The notes under the pieces are model-generated. The model ran no database searches and was not told the DNA's origin. It was given only the letters and a program-made list of their open reading frames with translations. Of a stretch of DNA of 64,000 nucleotides, positions 1 to 10,563 are shown one piece after another. The position numbers and the translations under genes were made by a program. The first letter of the stretch is position 1; each line of letters starts with the position of its first letter. This DNA is from Copromyces sp. CBS 386.78 (Eukaryota > Ascomycota > Sordariomycetes > Sordariales > Sordariaceae), in assembly GCA_030685235.1 (NCBI GenBank), contig MU839120.1, positions 280,499-344,498 of the forward strand, written 5' to 3'.

Positions 1-2
1 TA

Positions 3-153
3 TTCTCACTCAAGTGGGATTTATCTCCCCCTGTCGCGACCAATTATGACGCTTGCTGAGGCCTGTATGCCCCGTTGAGGCGTTGCGTGAAGGTCCCCCT
101 GCAAATGTAATTGGCTAAAACAGTGTGGGGGATAAATCCCACTTGAATGAGAA
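3..153. repeat. Short inverted-repeat structure, possible MITE
   Basis: Bases about 3-31 and 127-153 are imperfect inverted copies: the left arm reads into GTGGGATTTATC and the right arm is its complement, with one 2-base indel and one mismatch. A second inverted pair lies inside (CCAATTA at 40-46, TAATTGG at 108-114). The enclosed ~95 bases hold no plausible gene. The size and nested arms suggest a small non-autonomous terminal-inverted-repeat element. The left end is cut by the window edge, so a target-site duplication cannot be tested. Confidence 0.5.
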
Positions 154-158
154 AAAGC

Positions 159-506
159 GGTATACCGTATAAACTCGGGAAATTGACTTTCGGGAAACCG
201 CTTTTCAGGCACATTCACGTACAGATTTAAGCACATATTACAGCATATGTGCCAACCGTACCCTCTGTGAAGGAGGGTAAAGTTTGGCGCCCCACCCTCC
301 AGTCTCAGACAGACTGATAAGGGGGAAAAGACAGGAAATAGACTGGGCACAATTATTTCGAATTTACAGTGCTCCGGGGTGGCAACACATCTCCCCCACC
401 CAAGTTGGCGGGCATACATATGCCTGGCATCGAGCAGGAAAATGGCATATATGTGCCTGAGAAGCGGTTTCCCGAAAGTCAATTTCCCGAGTTTATACGG
501 TACACC
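159..506. mobile_element. 348-bp element with 56-bp terminal inverted repeats
   Basis: Bases 159-214 and 451-506 are inverted copies, 54 of 56 positions matching. The mismatches are one in the outer TATACC/TGTACC end and one in CTTTTC/CTTCTC. The core (215-450) has no convincing coding sequence but contains further short palindromes around ATATGTGCC. I found no clear direct repeat just outside the arms, so the insertion mechanism is not shown. It abuts the smaller inverted repeat at 3-153, so the two may be parts of one compound structure. It is not RIP-mutated, as expected for a repeat below the length RIP usually recognises. Confidence 0.6.
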
Positions 507-2090
507 ACATACTTCGGTACCGCCTACCATGGTGTTTGACAGTCATTACCGAAGACTGCGGACGGGATCTCATCGTCATCACAATCTGCACGATATACAG
601 GTCACGCATTCAATACGGTTCATGGCCTCGACACCCACGGCGGCGTCAAGCCAATACATAGCACGGCCAGCCCGACGACAGGTCGTAGCATTGTTGTTGT
701 TTTGATGCCAGGGTCTCTTTCACCGATCGAGCGACGCCTCCCTCTTTGTCCGCTGACTCCAGACACAGAACAGGCTAATAATGGAACTAGCCCGTACACA
801 TCCTTTGTGATAGCGACTTCGATATGATCCAGCATGTTCAGGTCTCCCGGGATGGGTTTCGGCGTGTCCCAGTTCCTCTTTGGGGAGACCACAATCACGA
901 TTTTCGGTCCATCTCTCCTGTTCCCGAGTCCAAACCGCCGTTGGAGTATGGTACAGCGGGAGCCATCAACATGAGACACGCCCAAGCCAGGGAACCAGCC
1001 GAACGAGACCATGCTAGGATCTCCCGGGAAGTGTGCCTGTTGCACCCCTTGTAGCCCCCTCGTCATCCGGTTCTATTGTTCCAGATTTTCCCTATATCGA
1101 ACAACAAGAGAAGCCTCGACATCTCTCCACATTCTCGTCAGTTTGTCTCTCCTCCATCATCAACCCCGGAATTCTTCGAGGGTTCTTCATGATTTGGACA
1201 ATGTTGAACCAGATCCCTGGCGGTGATCGACTTCACCATGAAAAGCATCAAGAGCCTCAACCATCCTGGCTGGACAATGGCCGACCAGAACACTACTTTA
1301 TCAAATCCTGCCAACAAGCTTTCAAATATCCTCGAGATGACTGTTGGGTTGGTGTTTGGCTCGCCAACAAAAATGGAGCCATCCGAGGCTGCAAGTCATT
1401 GTCTCCCTTATAACTTCACCATCCTAACCGATATGGCCTTGTTCAAGCGCGCCTCTGCTTTGTTATTCGCCCATCCTTGATATTGTGGCCGAGATGGCTC
1501 CTCTTCATTTTTCTCCCTTTGGATCGACAGCCTCCTTCATTTGCTCAAATGCCGAAGAGGTGTAGTTCCTCCTCAATTCGCTCAGCTATTTCCCCTTCAG
1601 TGATTGCTACAATTCCAAGACGTTATTTCGAAACAAAGCATTTCAGGGTCCTTCCCGGTCTATTCAGGTACCATCGGTGGATATCCGTGGTTGAGCCAGG
1701 GCACCCAGAGATATTAGCGGCCTGGAGCCCACTGCCAAAGGCACGACAACAGGCGCCATGATCAAAGAGGCTAAGCGTTCCAGACCGATCGACCTCCCCC
1801 AGGGTCCTGGCAGCATTGGCCGACATCGTGGGCTCCATCCAGGAGTCGACAACGAGGGTACTGTGCACGGCCGTGACCCATTGGTCTCCCTCATCCCAGG
1901 ACAAGGTCTTGTGTCAGGTCCTGCCCTACGCGACGCAACTGGACGTGGCCGTCCTACTCAAAACCGACATGTCTGCCACTTCTCTTTCCCTGGCAGATGG
2001 AAACCGAAACCCTATCTCGTCCGTCGTCTGTCCCGTCCGCTGCCTCGCCAGGTTCTCACCCCCGAAGCTGTCGCCGCTGCCATAGCCATC
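507..2090. other. Gene-poor stretch upstream of the proline-rich gene
   Basis: About 1.6 kb of normal base composition with only short, mutually overlapping ORFs that resemble nothing I recognise. The frame of the downstream gene stays open back to an ATG at 1758. Another frame is open at 1816-2085. Part of this stretch is therefore probably 5' leader or an unrecognised first exon of the gene starting at 2091. Confidence 0.4.
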
Positions 2091-4640
2091 ATGCCTCATC
2101 GACCAAGCACTTCTGCTGGGCCTGCATCCTTCAGGTCAGCAAGTTCGAGGTCACTACATGAGCAACGCCGGTCAAAGGACGACATGTTGCTCCCTATGGG
2201 TGGACGGATGGGTACTGCAAGACCAACTCAAGGAATGCACCCATACATGATGGGAACGAGAAGTGGAAACCTGCCGACGCCAGAGGCGAGTCCCGATCAA
2301 GCAGCAACATCCAGCATGACTTCTTTTTTGGCTCCGGCCACTCAACCTATGACGGGTCACGAGTCTCTCATGACCTCGATGGAGGTTCCGATCGGAATGG
2401 CTCTGGGAAGCCCTTCGCAGTTCTCAGAAATTCAGCCTAGCTCACGGCAACCACAAAGCGTCACACCACCTCGGAGGACTCCTTCACCACCGCCGCCACC
2501 GCCAGCAGCAGCACCGCAGATGATACCTCAGGCAGCGCCTCCAGCGGCCCCTCTTCAGAGACGAAAGACAACAAGGCAAAGGATATTTGGGGCCTTGTTT
2601 GGAAGGGGAAAGCAGTCAGATTCGGCAAAGGCCGCCGACCTTATCTCTGCCAACAGTTCCGCAGTTTCTCTGTCTACAACAGGTGGTGGGCGGGAAGCTG
2701 CTGGCAGTGCCGTCCCATCAAGGAGTAACACCATCGGCGGGAGGAAAGGACGAAAGCATGTCCCAATACTCGTCAGGTCAAATACAGATCTCCCAACAAC
2801 GACTGCGCCCGTCGAGCCAAGACAATGGGAACAACTACCACCACCACCGCGGCCGATGCCGCCAGCAAGTTCATGGAATGATCAGTCACGGAGTGTAACG
2901 CCCAGCTCGTTAGCTGACTCTAGTGCGCCCTCACTGCTCGACGTGGAGATTCCGAGCATCAAAATGGAACGATACAGCGTCATGTTCAGTGGAGTCTTGA
3001 ACCCGCAGCAACAAAGAAGAAACAGCAAAATGACACTTCTGGAGAGGCGTCAGGCTACGCTTGAGAAGTTAAAGTCGATCAATGACAGGGTCGTAGTCCA
3101 ATGTGAAGAGGAGGTGAAACAGCTCCGTAGAGCAAGCTCGCCCCAGCCAACACAATCACCGGTCTTTTCGATTTTCCCGCCAACACTGGACCGTCAACAA
3201 CTCGATGTTCCGCCAACTCCTCGATCACGTTCAAACTCGTCACCGGCCGTCATCCTGTCACCAACGGTGGAAAGTTTTTCTGAATACATGCAACCGTTAG
3301 AAGCTGCTGCCCTTCGGAAGGAGAAAAAACGAGTCAGGATAATTTCACCGCGGACGATGGAGGAGCAGAACCGTGCCGACCACATGCAGATGATGTTGGA
3401 AGAGCAGCAGCAGCAACAACCTCAAAGTTATCACGAGTCTCAACCACAGCAGGAAGAACAACCAGAGTATCTTCCTGGTGATGAAGTCCTCTCTGTCAGC
3501 CCCAGAAGGCCGGAGGCTTGGGGAGAACAGCAACAGCATCAGCCCGAACCGGAACAGGCTTTCCCCCCACGGAAAGACTCCCATTTTGCACCCGAAAAAT
3601 CGGTCATCATCCTTGATACCCCTATGAGCCCACCAGAACAATTCCTAGACATCTCGAGCAGTCGACAGGCGGACGAGCCAGAAATTGTCAGCCCGTTCCT
3701 CCTTAAACCAACCGTCTATCAGCCGCCCGAACCACGACTAGTGGTTCCAGTCCCGCCATCACGCTCACCCCCATCTACGCCGCAGCCGTCTATGCCCGAA
3801 ACAACTGTGTCTCCGATCCTCAGCCCCGAAAGCTCGACCCTGCCCGCAGACTGTTCTCCCGCCTTCCTCACCCACAAAGGCCACATCCTCTCCCCGTCCG
3901 TCGACCTCGCCGCCGCCGCTGAGGAAGAAGCCGAAGAAGCAGATCCCATCATCAAAGCCGCCGTCGAGATCTCCGTCGCTCGGACCATCAGCATCGCCCG
4001 CCGCGCCGGCGCCCGACAGAAACGAGTTGAATCCTCTGCATCGCCCACATCATCCCCAATACAACAACGATCTCCCTCTCAACCTCCCACCCAATCACGA
4101 TCAGGAAGCCGACCTCCTCCCATCCCCCTCGCCCGCTCCGCCTCCGTCAGCGCCGGCTCCCTCCAACGCTCGCGCTCCGTGAAAGCTAATCAAATCACCA
4201 TCACGCGTGCGGGAACGCTCAAGGTGCGAAGGCCGGGAGTTCTGGAGGTGGGGGTCGGGGCTGGGGTCGGGGAAGCAGCGAAGATGACGAGTCTGACGAC
4301 GAACGACGTGGGTAGGGTGGCGGAGACGAAGCAGAATACGCCCACGCTGGTGGTACCGCCGCCGGCGGAGTTTCTGATCAACAGTCCTTGCTCTGCGCTT
4401 TCTACTCCTGGGATAACCACCCCCGGGACTGCGGGTAGCCAGCTGCCCAAGGAGGTGTTGGCTAGGTACAGGAAGAGTGAGAGGGTGGAGATTGGTGATG
4501 CGGCGGATTTGGGCTTGGATTCTGATATCTCTGATGGATCTTTAGGTGGTGGTAGGGAGGGGGGGGAAGGCCGCAGCCGTGGTCGGGAACAGTTTAAGAG
4601 GCCACCAGGTTTTGCTGAAGCCCGGTATGTGAGGGCCTAG
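2091..4640 (+). CDS. Large proline/serine-rich, mostly disordered protein of unknown function
   Basis: A single open frame of 849 residues from ATG 2091; the frame is also open from ATG 1758, giving 960. I chose 2091 because the sequence before it lacks the Ser/Pro/Gln composition of the rest. The protein is low complexity throughout: a Pro tract near residues 130-140, Gln tracts near 435-500, and many S-P and R-S dipeptides. Two segments look conserved rather than random: a basic patch near residues 155-175 (RQRIFGALFGRG) and residues 291-303 (KMERYSVMFSGVL), followed by a basic, possibly helical stretch. There are no membrane segments, signal peptide or catalytic motifs. It resembles a cytoskeletal, polarity or signalling scaffold with many phosphosites, but that is inference only. 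The frame is clearly coding because it stays open for 2.5 kb at moderate GC. Confidence 0.75.
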   Translation: MPHRPSTSAGPASFRSASSRSLHEQRRSKDDMLLPMGGRMGTARPTQGMHPYMMGTRSGNLPTPEASPDQAATSSMTSFLAPATQPMTGHESLMTSMEVPIGMALGSPSQFSEIQPSSRQPQSVTPPRRTPSPPPPPPAAAPQMIPQAAPPAAPLQRRKTTRQRIFGALFGRGKQSDSAKAADLISANSSAVSLSTTGGGREAAGSAVPSRSNTIGGRKGRKHVPILVRSNTDLPTTTAPVEPRQWEQLPPPPRPMPPASSWNDQSRSVTPSSLADSSAPSLLDVEIPSIKMERYSVMFSGVLNPQQQRRNSKMTLLERRQATLEKLKSINDRVVVQCEEEVKQLRRASSPQPTQSPVFSIFPPTLDRQQLDVPPTPRSRSNSSPAVILSPTVESFSEYMQPLEAAALRKEKKRVRIISPRTMEEQNRADHMQMMLEEQQQQQPQSYHESQPQQEEQPEYLPGDEVLSVSPRRPEAWGEQQQHQPEPEQAFPPRKDSHFAPEKSVIILDTPMSPPEQFLDISSSRQADEPEIVSPFLLKPTVYQPPEPRLVVPVPPSRSPPSTPQPSMPETTVSPILSPESSTLPADCSPAFLTHKGHILSPSVDLAAAAEEEAEEADPIIKAAVEISVARTISIARRAGARQKRVESSASPTSSPIQQRSPSQPPTQSRSGSRPPPIPLARSASVSAGSLQRSRSVKANQITITRAGTLKVRRPGVLEVGVGAGVGEAAKMTSLTTNDVGRVAETKQNTPTLVVPPPAEFLINSPCSALSTPGITTPGTAGSQLPKEVLARYRKSERVEIGDAADLGLDSDISDGSLGGGREGGEGRSRGREQFKRPPGFAEARYVRA

Positions 4641-6990
4641 TTGCGATGACCGGGCGCGGTGGTTCTGTCCGACTTTCTGTTGGTTTGAATGCTTCTTGGA
4701 GGTTTCAAAAGGTCATTTGGGTTCTGCATTTTGAGCAAGGAAGGTCGTCTGCCACTAAAGCGTTTACCTGTTTCATTTTGTTCAGGAGGTTATACTATAC
4801 CCCAAAACTTCTTATGTCTGTATGGTCTACATTTTGCATGACGGAATAGCGTTCGGGAAGGGACCTGAGGACAGGCGCCAGTAGGCAGAAGGAAGGAACG
4901 AAGTTGTCTGGTATGACTTTTGCTTTTCAAGGCTTCCACTTTGCTACATATGTACCGCATAGAATCGTATTGATAATGCTTGCGCTCCATTATTTCAGTC
5001 TTGAATCTTGCCATTCTCATGTCTTGGTATCATTATTAAAGTAATCTACCGTTTCCATCTCCCTCTCTGGCAGCATAGTCACCAACGTCATAGAACAAAG
5101 GTACAAAGCAGAAATGTCCTCCCAGAGACTTCACGACCTTCACGCTCAAGCAACCGTATACATACTTACAACCATGAGCACCTTACTTTCTGGCAAAGGA
5201 ATCACGACTTCAGATTCCTTTCGCTCTCCCCAAGATCAATCGGTGACCTCCGGGTTGGTGCTCGAATCGATACCTACCTAACGAATGGCAGAGGACCTAG
5301 GTAACACCATTCGTCCTTCTTCCCCTCTTGTTCCTTCCCCCCTGTCCCCCTCTCACTATATTGCGTCGAATGGAAAGTCCATGGGGTAAATGTGTTCGAA
5401 AAGGAAGATGGTACGCCTCGGCCATCCGAGCCTACTCTAAACCTTACTTACCTACCAGAGATCAGACGAAAGCCCATCCGCCAGCCAACTACCTAGTTAC
5501 TACGTCAGCAAGCCAGCCCGCTCCTTCCCTCTCAAACTTACACCTCTGCCCCATTGCCCAGCAGTGACCTAACACCAGCACTGGACTGGGGTTTATATAC
5601 TAGGTCTTCCACCTGATCTTTCAACACCTCCCAATGGGACGCATGGTAGAGGTTTAACTTACCAGACTCACCGGCCAAGCCACGACGCGCGTCGGGTTCG
5701 ATTCCCGACGGCGGCAACTCTTCTACGACAAATCCGATATGAAAAGGGGGTGCCCGGCTTCGATTGGGCTGTCGATAGCCCCCCCCAATTCCCCTGTTCT
5801 GGGGACGCCGCTTGACTATTGTCTTGTTACATTTTTTTCTTCATTTTCCTCATGTGTCCATTCTTTTGAGGGACAGCGTTATACTTGTTTCTGAACACTC
5901 TTTCTTGTCGCCCCTCGCGAGGCCTTCATTTCTTGTCTCTACCTCCTTTAACTGCAATGATGTTGTTGCTGGTAGCTGACATACATACAATGACAAAACA
6001 GAAGTGGAATTAAGTAAAAGAAGGAATTGTTTCTTTGCGTCTTAATACTTCCTAGTGTATCTACGGTTACTGTACTGTTTTATCCTGTTCAGTACCAAGG
6101 TACCTAGAGGTAGATGATAGACCCACTCTCGACATCGTTCCTTCCCAAACAAACCCCCAGAATGGACACTCCCACAAACCGGCGCCTTCCGCCACAGTTT
6201 CTGAGTTAATAACCTCTTTTATAGTTCTTGGGTGCCCATGGTATTCTAATAGCTTTCTTCGGTGGAGGCTGGATTTTTTTTTTTGAACCTATCGCTATCG
6301 ATGTTCTGTCAGACAAGTTGTTATTAGGTCAATCATGCCAAGTGGAAGTCAAGTCTGTGTGACCTGCCTCTTTAAGATACATGTTTCAAACTCTTCGCGG
6401 AGGTAACAAAGAGAAAAGAAACATGAAATTAATTTTTATTTTGTTTATCCCTTTTGTCGCTACGTGCCTCATGGTTTTTGTGATGATCTAGAACCTGCGC
6501 CTTTCCGTTGTGATACCACATGAACCAGCGTAGCGTTTTTCAGCTCGGGTCAGTTGTAGCATAGCATATAAAGATGTTGTTCTCTTACTAATACCCATTG
6601 CTCTACCCGTCCACTTCACGCCGAGTGAAGCAGGTAATCATATTACTACCCTTAGCAACCTCAACTGTTTCACGACCGGTGGACTTTGTCAGCGCCCCAA
6701 GCCAAATTCATGATAACTTCATCTTTCACCTACGAGTTCCGATAATTTCAGTCATCAGCTGCAAGCCGTGATGGCTTCAGTTTTCAGCTGCGCGAGTGAG
6801 AACATGGCGAACTGATGTGAAGGTGGATTTTGGATGCCAAATTGTAAGTATATATATCCTTTTAACCCGTCCGGTATGTTTATCCAGTTCGCCAGCACAC
6901 AGTCATTGGCATATCCCAATCATACATACTCGCATTACCAACCACGAAATTACTCACAAACCCCTTGTTCTTGCCCAATTAAATTCACTA
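4641..6990. other. Long intergenic region
   Basis: About 2.3 kb without a recognisable protein gene. The first part is presumably the 3' untranslated region of the proline-rich gene. It contains the tRNA-like sequence near 5640-5720 and T-rich tracts near 5830 and 6270. A good donor-like GTAAGT occurs at 6844, upstream of the coding-like segment at about 7.06 kb. Confidence 0.4.
5636..5720 (+). pseudogene. tRNA-like relic (intact B box and acceptor 3' half)
   Basis: The 3' part is an excellent tRNA end: T stem TCGGG, loop TTCGATT (an RNA polymerase III B box), stem CCCGA, then CGGCGGC and discriminator A. Upstream are TGGTAGAG, like a D loop, and CCAGACTCA, like the 5' half of an elongator-Met anticodon arm. 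The 5' acceptor strand that should pair with CGGCGGC is missing, and the D and anticodon stems do not close. It is best read as a degenerate or rearranged tRNA, possibly Met-derived, rather than a working gene. A tRNA with an unusual intron is a weaker alternative. Confidence 0.35.
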
Positions 6991-7055
6991 CTCTTCTCTC
7001 CCTCTCCGCCATGGCCTATTCCGCCTTGGACCAGAGTGTCACCATCCCTGCAGAT

Positions 7056-7335
7056 TGACATAGATACCGACGGCAGCCAGATCACGACCGAGCTCGGCAA
7101 CATCACCACTACCATCACCGATTCGCCCGTTAACAACACACCTCGGAAGCGTGCCTTCAACCGGCCCTCCGGGACCTACCCCTGGTGCCCGGGCGGCAAC
7201 TGGTTCCTGCAGAACGACTTCTACATGCCTTCGACTCCTTCCGGAATCTATGCTCGTCGTGGGGGAGCCACAAGATCCCCGCCGGCCAAATTTTGGTCGT
7301 CAAAGAGCTGGGAAAGGCCCGTGATGAGCGAATAA
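7056..7335 (+). CDS. Short coding-like segment, hypothetical protein, gene model unresolved
   Basis: From about 7057 this frame uses strongly C-ending codons, as the real genes here do, and ends at TAA 7333-7335. It contains a dibasic PRKR followed by an aromatic Trp/Gly/Pro-rich stretch (TYPWCPGGNWFLQNDF). The sequence before 7056 ends in CCTGCAG, a possible acceptor, and a perfect donor GTAAGT lies at 6844 in the same phase. No ATG is in frame in the putative first exon. A second frame (ATG GCC at 7011, then again from about 7245: KIPAGQILVVKELGKA) is also coding-like. The gene may therefore contain a small intron, a frameshift or a sequencing error. I recognise no family. Treat it as a probable exon of an unsolved small gene. 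Confidence 0.35.
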
Positions 7336-8189
7336 GTAGTGTACACAGCCCTCGTCCCCCTCCTCGTTTCGAATCAGTCATCCTCTTCTGGCAGTCGCTT
7401 GGTGGCCTCCTTGCTTCACACTTGCTGGGTTCCTTGTCTACCTAGTTACTAACCATTGCCCCTTTCATGTCTGAATGATGCCTTCCGTATAACTGTTTGC
7501 TTCCTTCCTGTCCCTGGCTATGCCTTCCCGGGTTCATTACAGGGCCTGTATATAGGTGCAGGCGGCCAACCCGTTCCTTCCTTACTTTACTTGTGAACAG
7601 AAGAATCCAATGATTATCTACACTTGGGCAGATGGGTAGGGGTTCTTAAATGCACTGACATGGGACGTAACTGAAGGCCAAAGACATCGATCAGATAGAC
7701 AGACGTTGCATGCCACCACGACTCCCTCCGTTAACCTACACAGTAAACTATTCCTGGTACTACTGAGAAAATATGTTACTCAACATGTTATCCTTCTTGA
7801 CTTGTGTAGTTCTAGAAGCATTCCTATCCTCGCGGATGCTTCCGCCGGTTCAGTTCGAGCATATCTACTTAAAAGTCCCTCGTCATCCGCCCTTCGTGTA
7901 CTCTGACACTCTAACGGCAAAAGCAAGCAAAGATACGTTGCACAAAGGAATAGCCACGGGGAAATCTAAAGGTGAGAGCGAAGAATTGATTTATAAGGAT
8001 GAATCCGCGACGCCATGACAAAGCAAAGCCAAGCAAAGCAAAAGAATCCAGTCGCGAAATAATGAACGGTATAACAACGCAACGCCGACCTACAACAGAT
8101 GTAGAGGGCGGTAACCATTGTTTCTCGTTTCAAAATCCCCCCTCATTCTTGAGAGATTTCACCGGATAATCGTCCGTGGCAACATGTTC
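7336..8189. other. Intergenic, 3' flank of the kapC-like gene
   Basis: No convincing gene. It contains a run of short AAGCAAAG-type repeats near 8020-8042, just beyond the 3' end of the bZIP gene. The remainder is presumably untranslated regions of the flanking transcripts. Confidence 0.4.
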
Positions 8190-10563
8190 CTACATAGCTG
8201 CTTGCTGAAGCGATAGACCAGCCGGCATGCCTGCGTTGTTGCTATCTGCCTGCAGTTGCCTCTGAATCACCTCCGCCGTCCTCGCATCCTCATCTGTACG
8301 GGATGCCGCAGCCGCAGCCGCAGCAGCGGCTGCTGCCGAAACCGCTGTACCATAGGGATCCCGGGGAGTTCCACCCATGTGGTGGTCGCTTCGGCTCAGC
8401 CCGGCTACGGCTTGAGCGGCCTCCTCCAGCGAATTCGGCGGAGCGCTGGCAACGGGGGGAACTTGCTGCGCAGCTTGGACCGGGTCAGGAGCCATGCCCT
8501 GAGGCACGGGGGCCGGTGGTGGGGGTTGTTGTTGCTGAAGTTGCTGCGTGTGGGGGGTCGCTAGGGTGATGTTCGGAGGAGGTTGTGGGTAATCGCCTTG
8601 GACGTCGATAAGTCGATTTTGCAGGTGAAGAATGTAGTCCCTCAACGCGTAGTTTTCGTTTTGCAGGGCTTTGAAGCCCATCTCCATCTCGCTGTACTCT
8701 CTGACTTGTTGCTCCAACTTCTTGATGTAACCTTCTTTCCGTTGACGAAATGCTCGCTGTGGTAATAGCCTATGGTTAGCACGATACTTTGGGAACTGAC
8801 CGGAGCTGAACGACTGCTGGCAGTATTTTTTGACCTCCATCACACCATCGTGACTAGTCCGGATGCAGACTAACAATACGGTTGCGGCATCGGTCATACA
8901 ACATGGCTTACAAATCCTCCATACAATGCAAAGGGTTGGGGACTACTAACCTGTGCGGCGCGGTTTTGGGCAGCGCGCTTCGACTGTGACAGTTCCCGTT
9001 TAGACTTTTTACCATCACCAGCGCTGTCGCCCGGGCTCGTCATTCCCATTTGTGGAACACCAACAGGCGTGGTAGGGCCGGGCATAGCACCCTGTTGCTC
9101 GGGTTGGGGAGGGACGCCAACAGGCATCATTCCGGCCACTGGTTGGTATTCGTTTGTGGGGCCTGCCTCGTGAGTTCGTAGTTCGGGGTGCAAATGTGCT
9201 TCATGTGGGCCAGCTGCTGGATGATTGTTGTATCCATGGGGCAGAGCTGGTGGTACTGCTGCTATGGGCGAGGTCCGACTATCCCCTTGTCCGCCAGAAG
9301 GCGAAGGTGGGTGATTTTGGTAAGCTGCGGCGATTTGGTAGGCGGTTTGGTCGGCGTGGTTATTTGCCAGAACAGGCTCAACTGGTGAGTCGCGAGCCCT
9401 CGGCTCTGGATGGACAGATGGTGTCAGTATATCCCACCTGGGGGCTTAAGATTAAGTCAGGATGGGTTCGAAGGATACAAAGGACATAGTGGAAAGAATA
9501 GCCTGTGATGCAGGAGGGAATACGTGAATTGAGATGTTGAGTGCTGGACCGCAAGCTCGTGTTATTCGAGGTATGATGACCTTCCGCTGGAAGCTATGGA
9601 GTATGTCAAAGTAGTAAGACAGTATCTTGTTGGCTCTTGATGACTACAAGGAGAAGGACGTGTAGGTGCAGGAATGTGTGATAACATTGGCCGGTGACAG
9701 ATGGCAGAATGGTTGCGCATCGAGTGTAAGGGGAAGAGAGGGCGCTTGGGTTTTAGAAAGCGGCCGCGACGGCTGGCAAGCAGAGATGATAGATGTATCT
9801 CGAACCCCCAACCGAACATAACCTGACTGGCCAGTCTTGTTGATGATGGAATATGCTTGACCAACAGGCGGGATGAGTAGTCAAGGTCCGTGTAGATGGC
9901 CGTGAGTATGAATGGGAGTTATGTGTAAGTGATAGGGGTAGTGACAAGATCACGAACCTCGTCAAGGTGAGTATGGGGATCAGGTGGGATGCAAGACTAC
10001 TGGCCTCGCGTTCTCAGGCCCCTACTGAGACCAAAACTCCCAGTTTATCCGTGAAAGCGGTGTAAAGAATTCATAGGCAATAAAAGGAAGAGAGCCGAGG
10101 GTGAGGGAAGGGTTCATGTCGAGGGGGGTATAACGCCTAGAACACTCTCAACCCTCAAACAGTGACATGAGGTTGGACGGGGATGAGCAAGACCGTGCCC
10201 GGAGCGACCCTTGTGTACAACGATGTGCTGACAATCCCCGATTTGGCCTCAAAATAATCAAGCCAAAACCACGGTTGTCTGCCGTGCAGCTGAGGTGCTT
10301 CCAAATACCGTGAGTGGATGGCATCTCAAGAAAGAGGGAGGCAAGCCTTATTCGAGGCCATGAACATGACATTGTACCCCACCCAAGAGTGAGAAGTGTT
10401 GTAAGCACTTGCATGTGGTCGGGTGTCTAGGACTCGACTCATGGCCGTTGTCGGCATGGGGAATGATATATGGATATATGACAGTCTGGGAAAAACGGCG
10501 GGGGGGCTGGAAAGGAAAGAGATGAAGGAAAAAGAACTCACCCATTTCGAGATTTGTCGACAT
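8190..10563 (-). CDS. kapC: KapC-type bZIP transcription factor
   Basis: Nuclear DNA-binding protein of the fungal KapC/AP-1-like bZIP group. My model joins 10563-10542, 9405-8951 and 8756-8190 for 347 residues. The basic region (about 143-165) carries N155-x7-R163 and is split by the intron between Q159 and R160. The heptad helix follows (KKLEQQV onwards, about residues 168-205). Before it is a Pro/Gly-rich arm; after it come poly-Gln, Pro-rich and poly-Ala tracts. The 8757-8950 intron is certain: donor GTTAGT, branch GCTAAC, acceptor CAG. The first 22-base exon is less sure. ATG 10563 leads to a GTGAGT donor whose phase exactly fits the acceptor at 9406, which has CTGAC 14 bases before it. 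That implies a 1136-base intron, long for this genome. The alternative acceptor at 9438 finds no start. Aspergillus KapC is a similar-sized protein. Confidence 0.8.
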
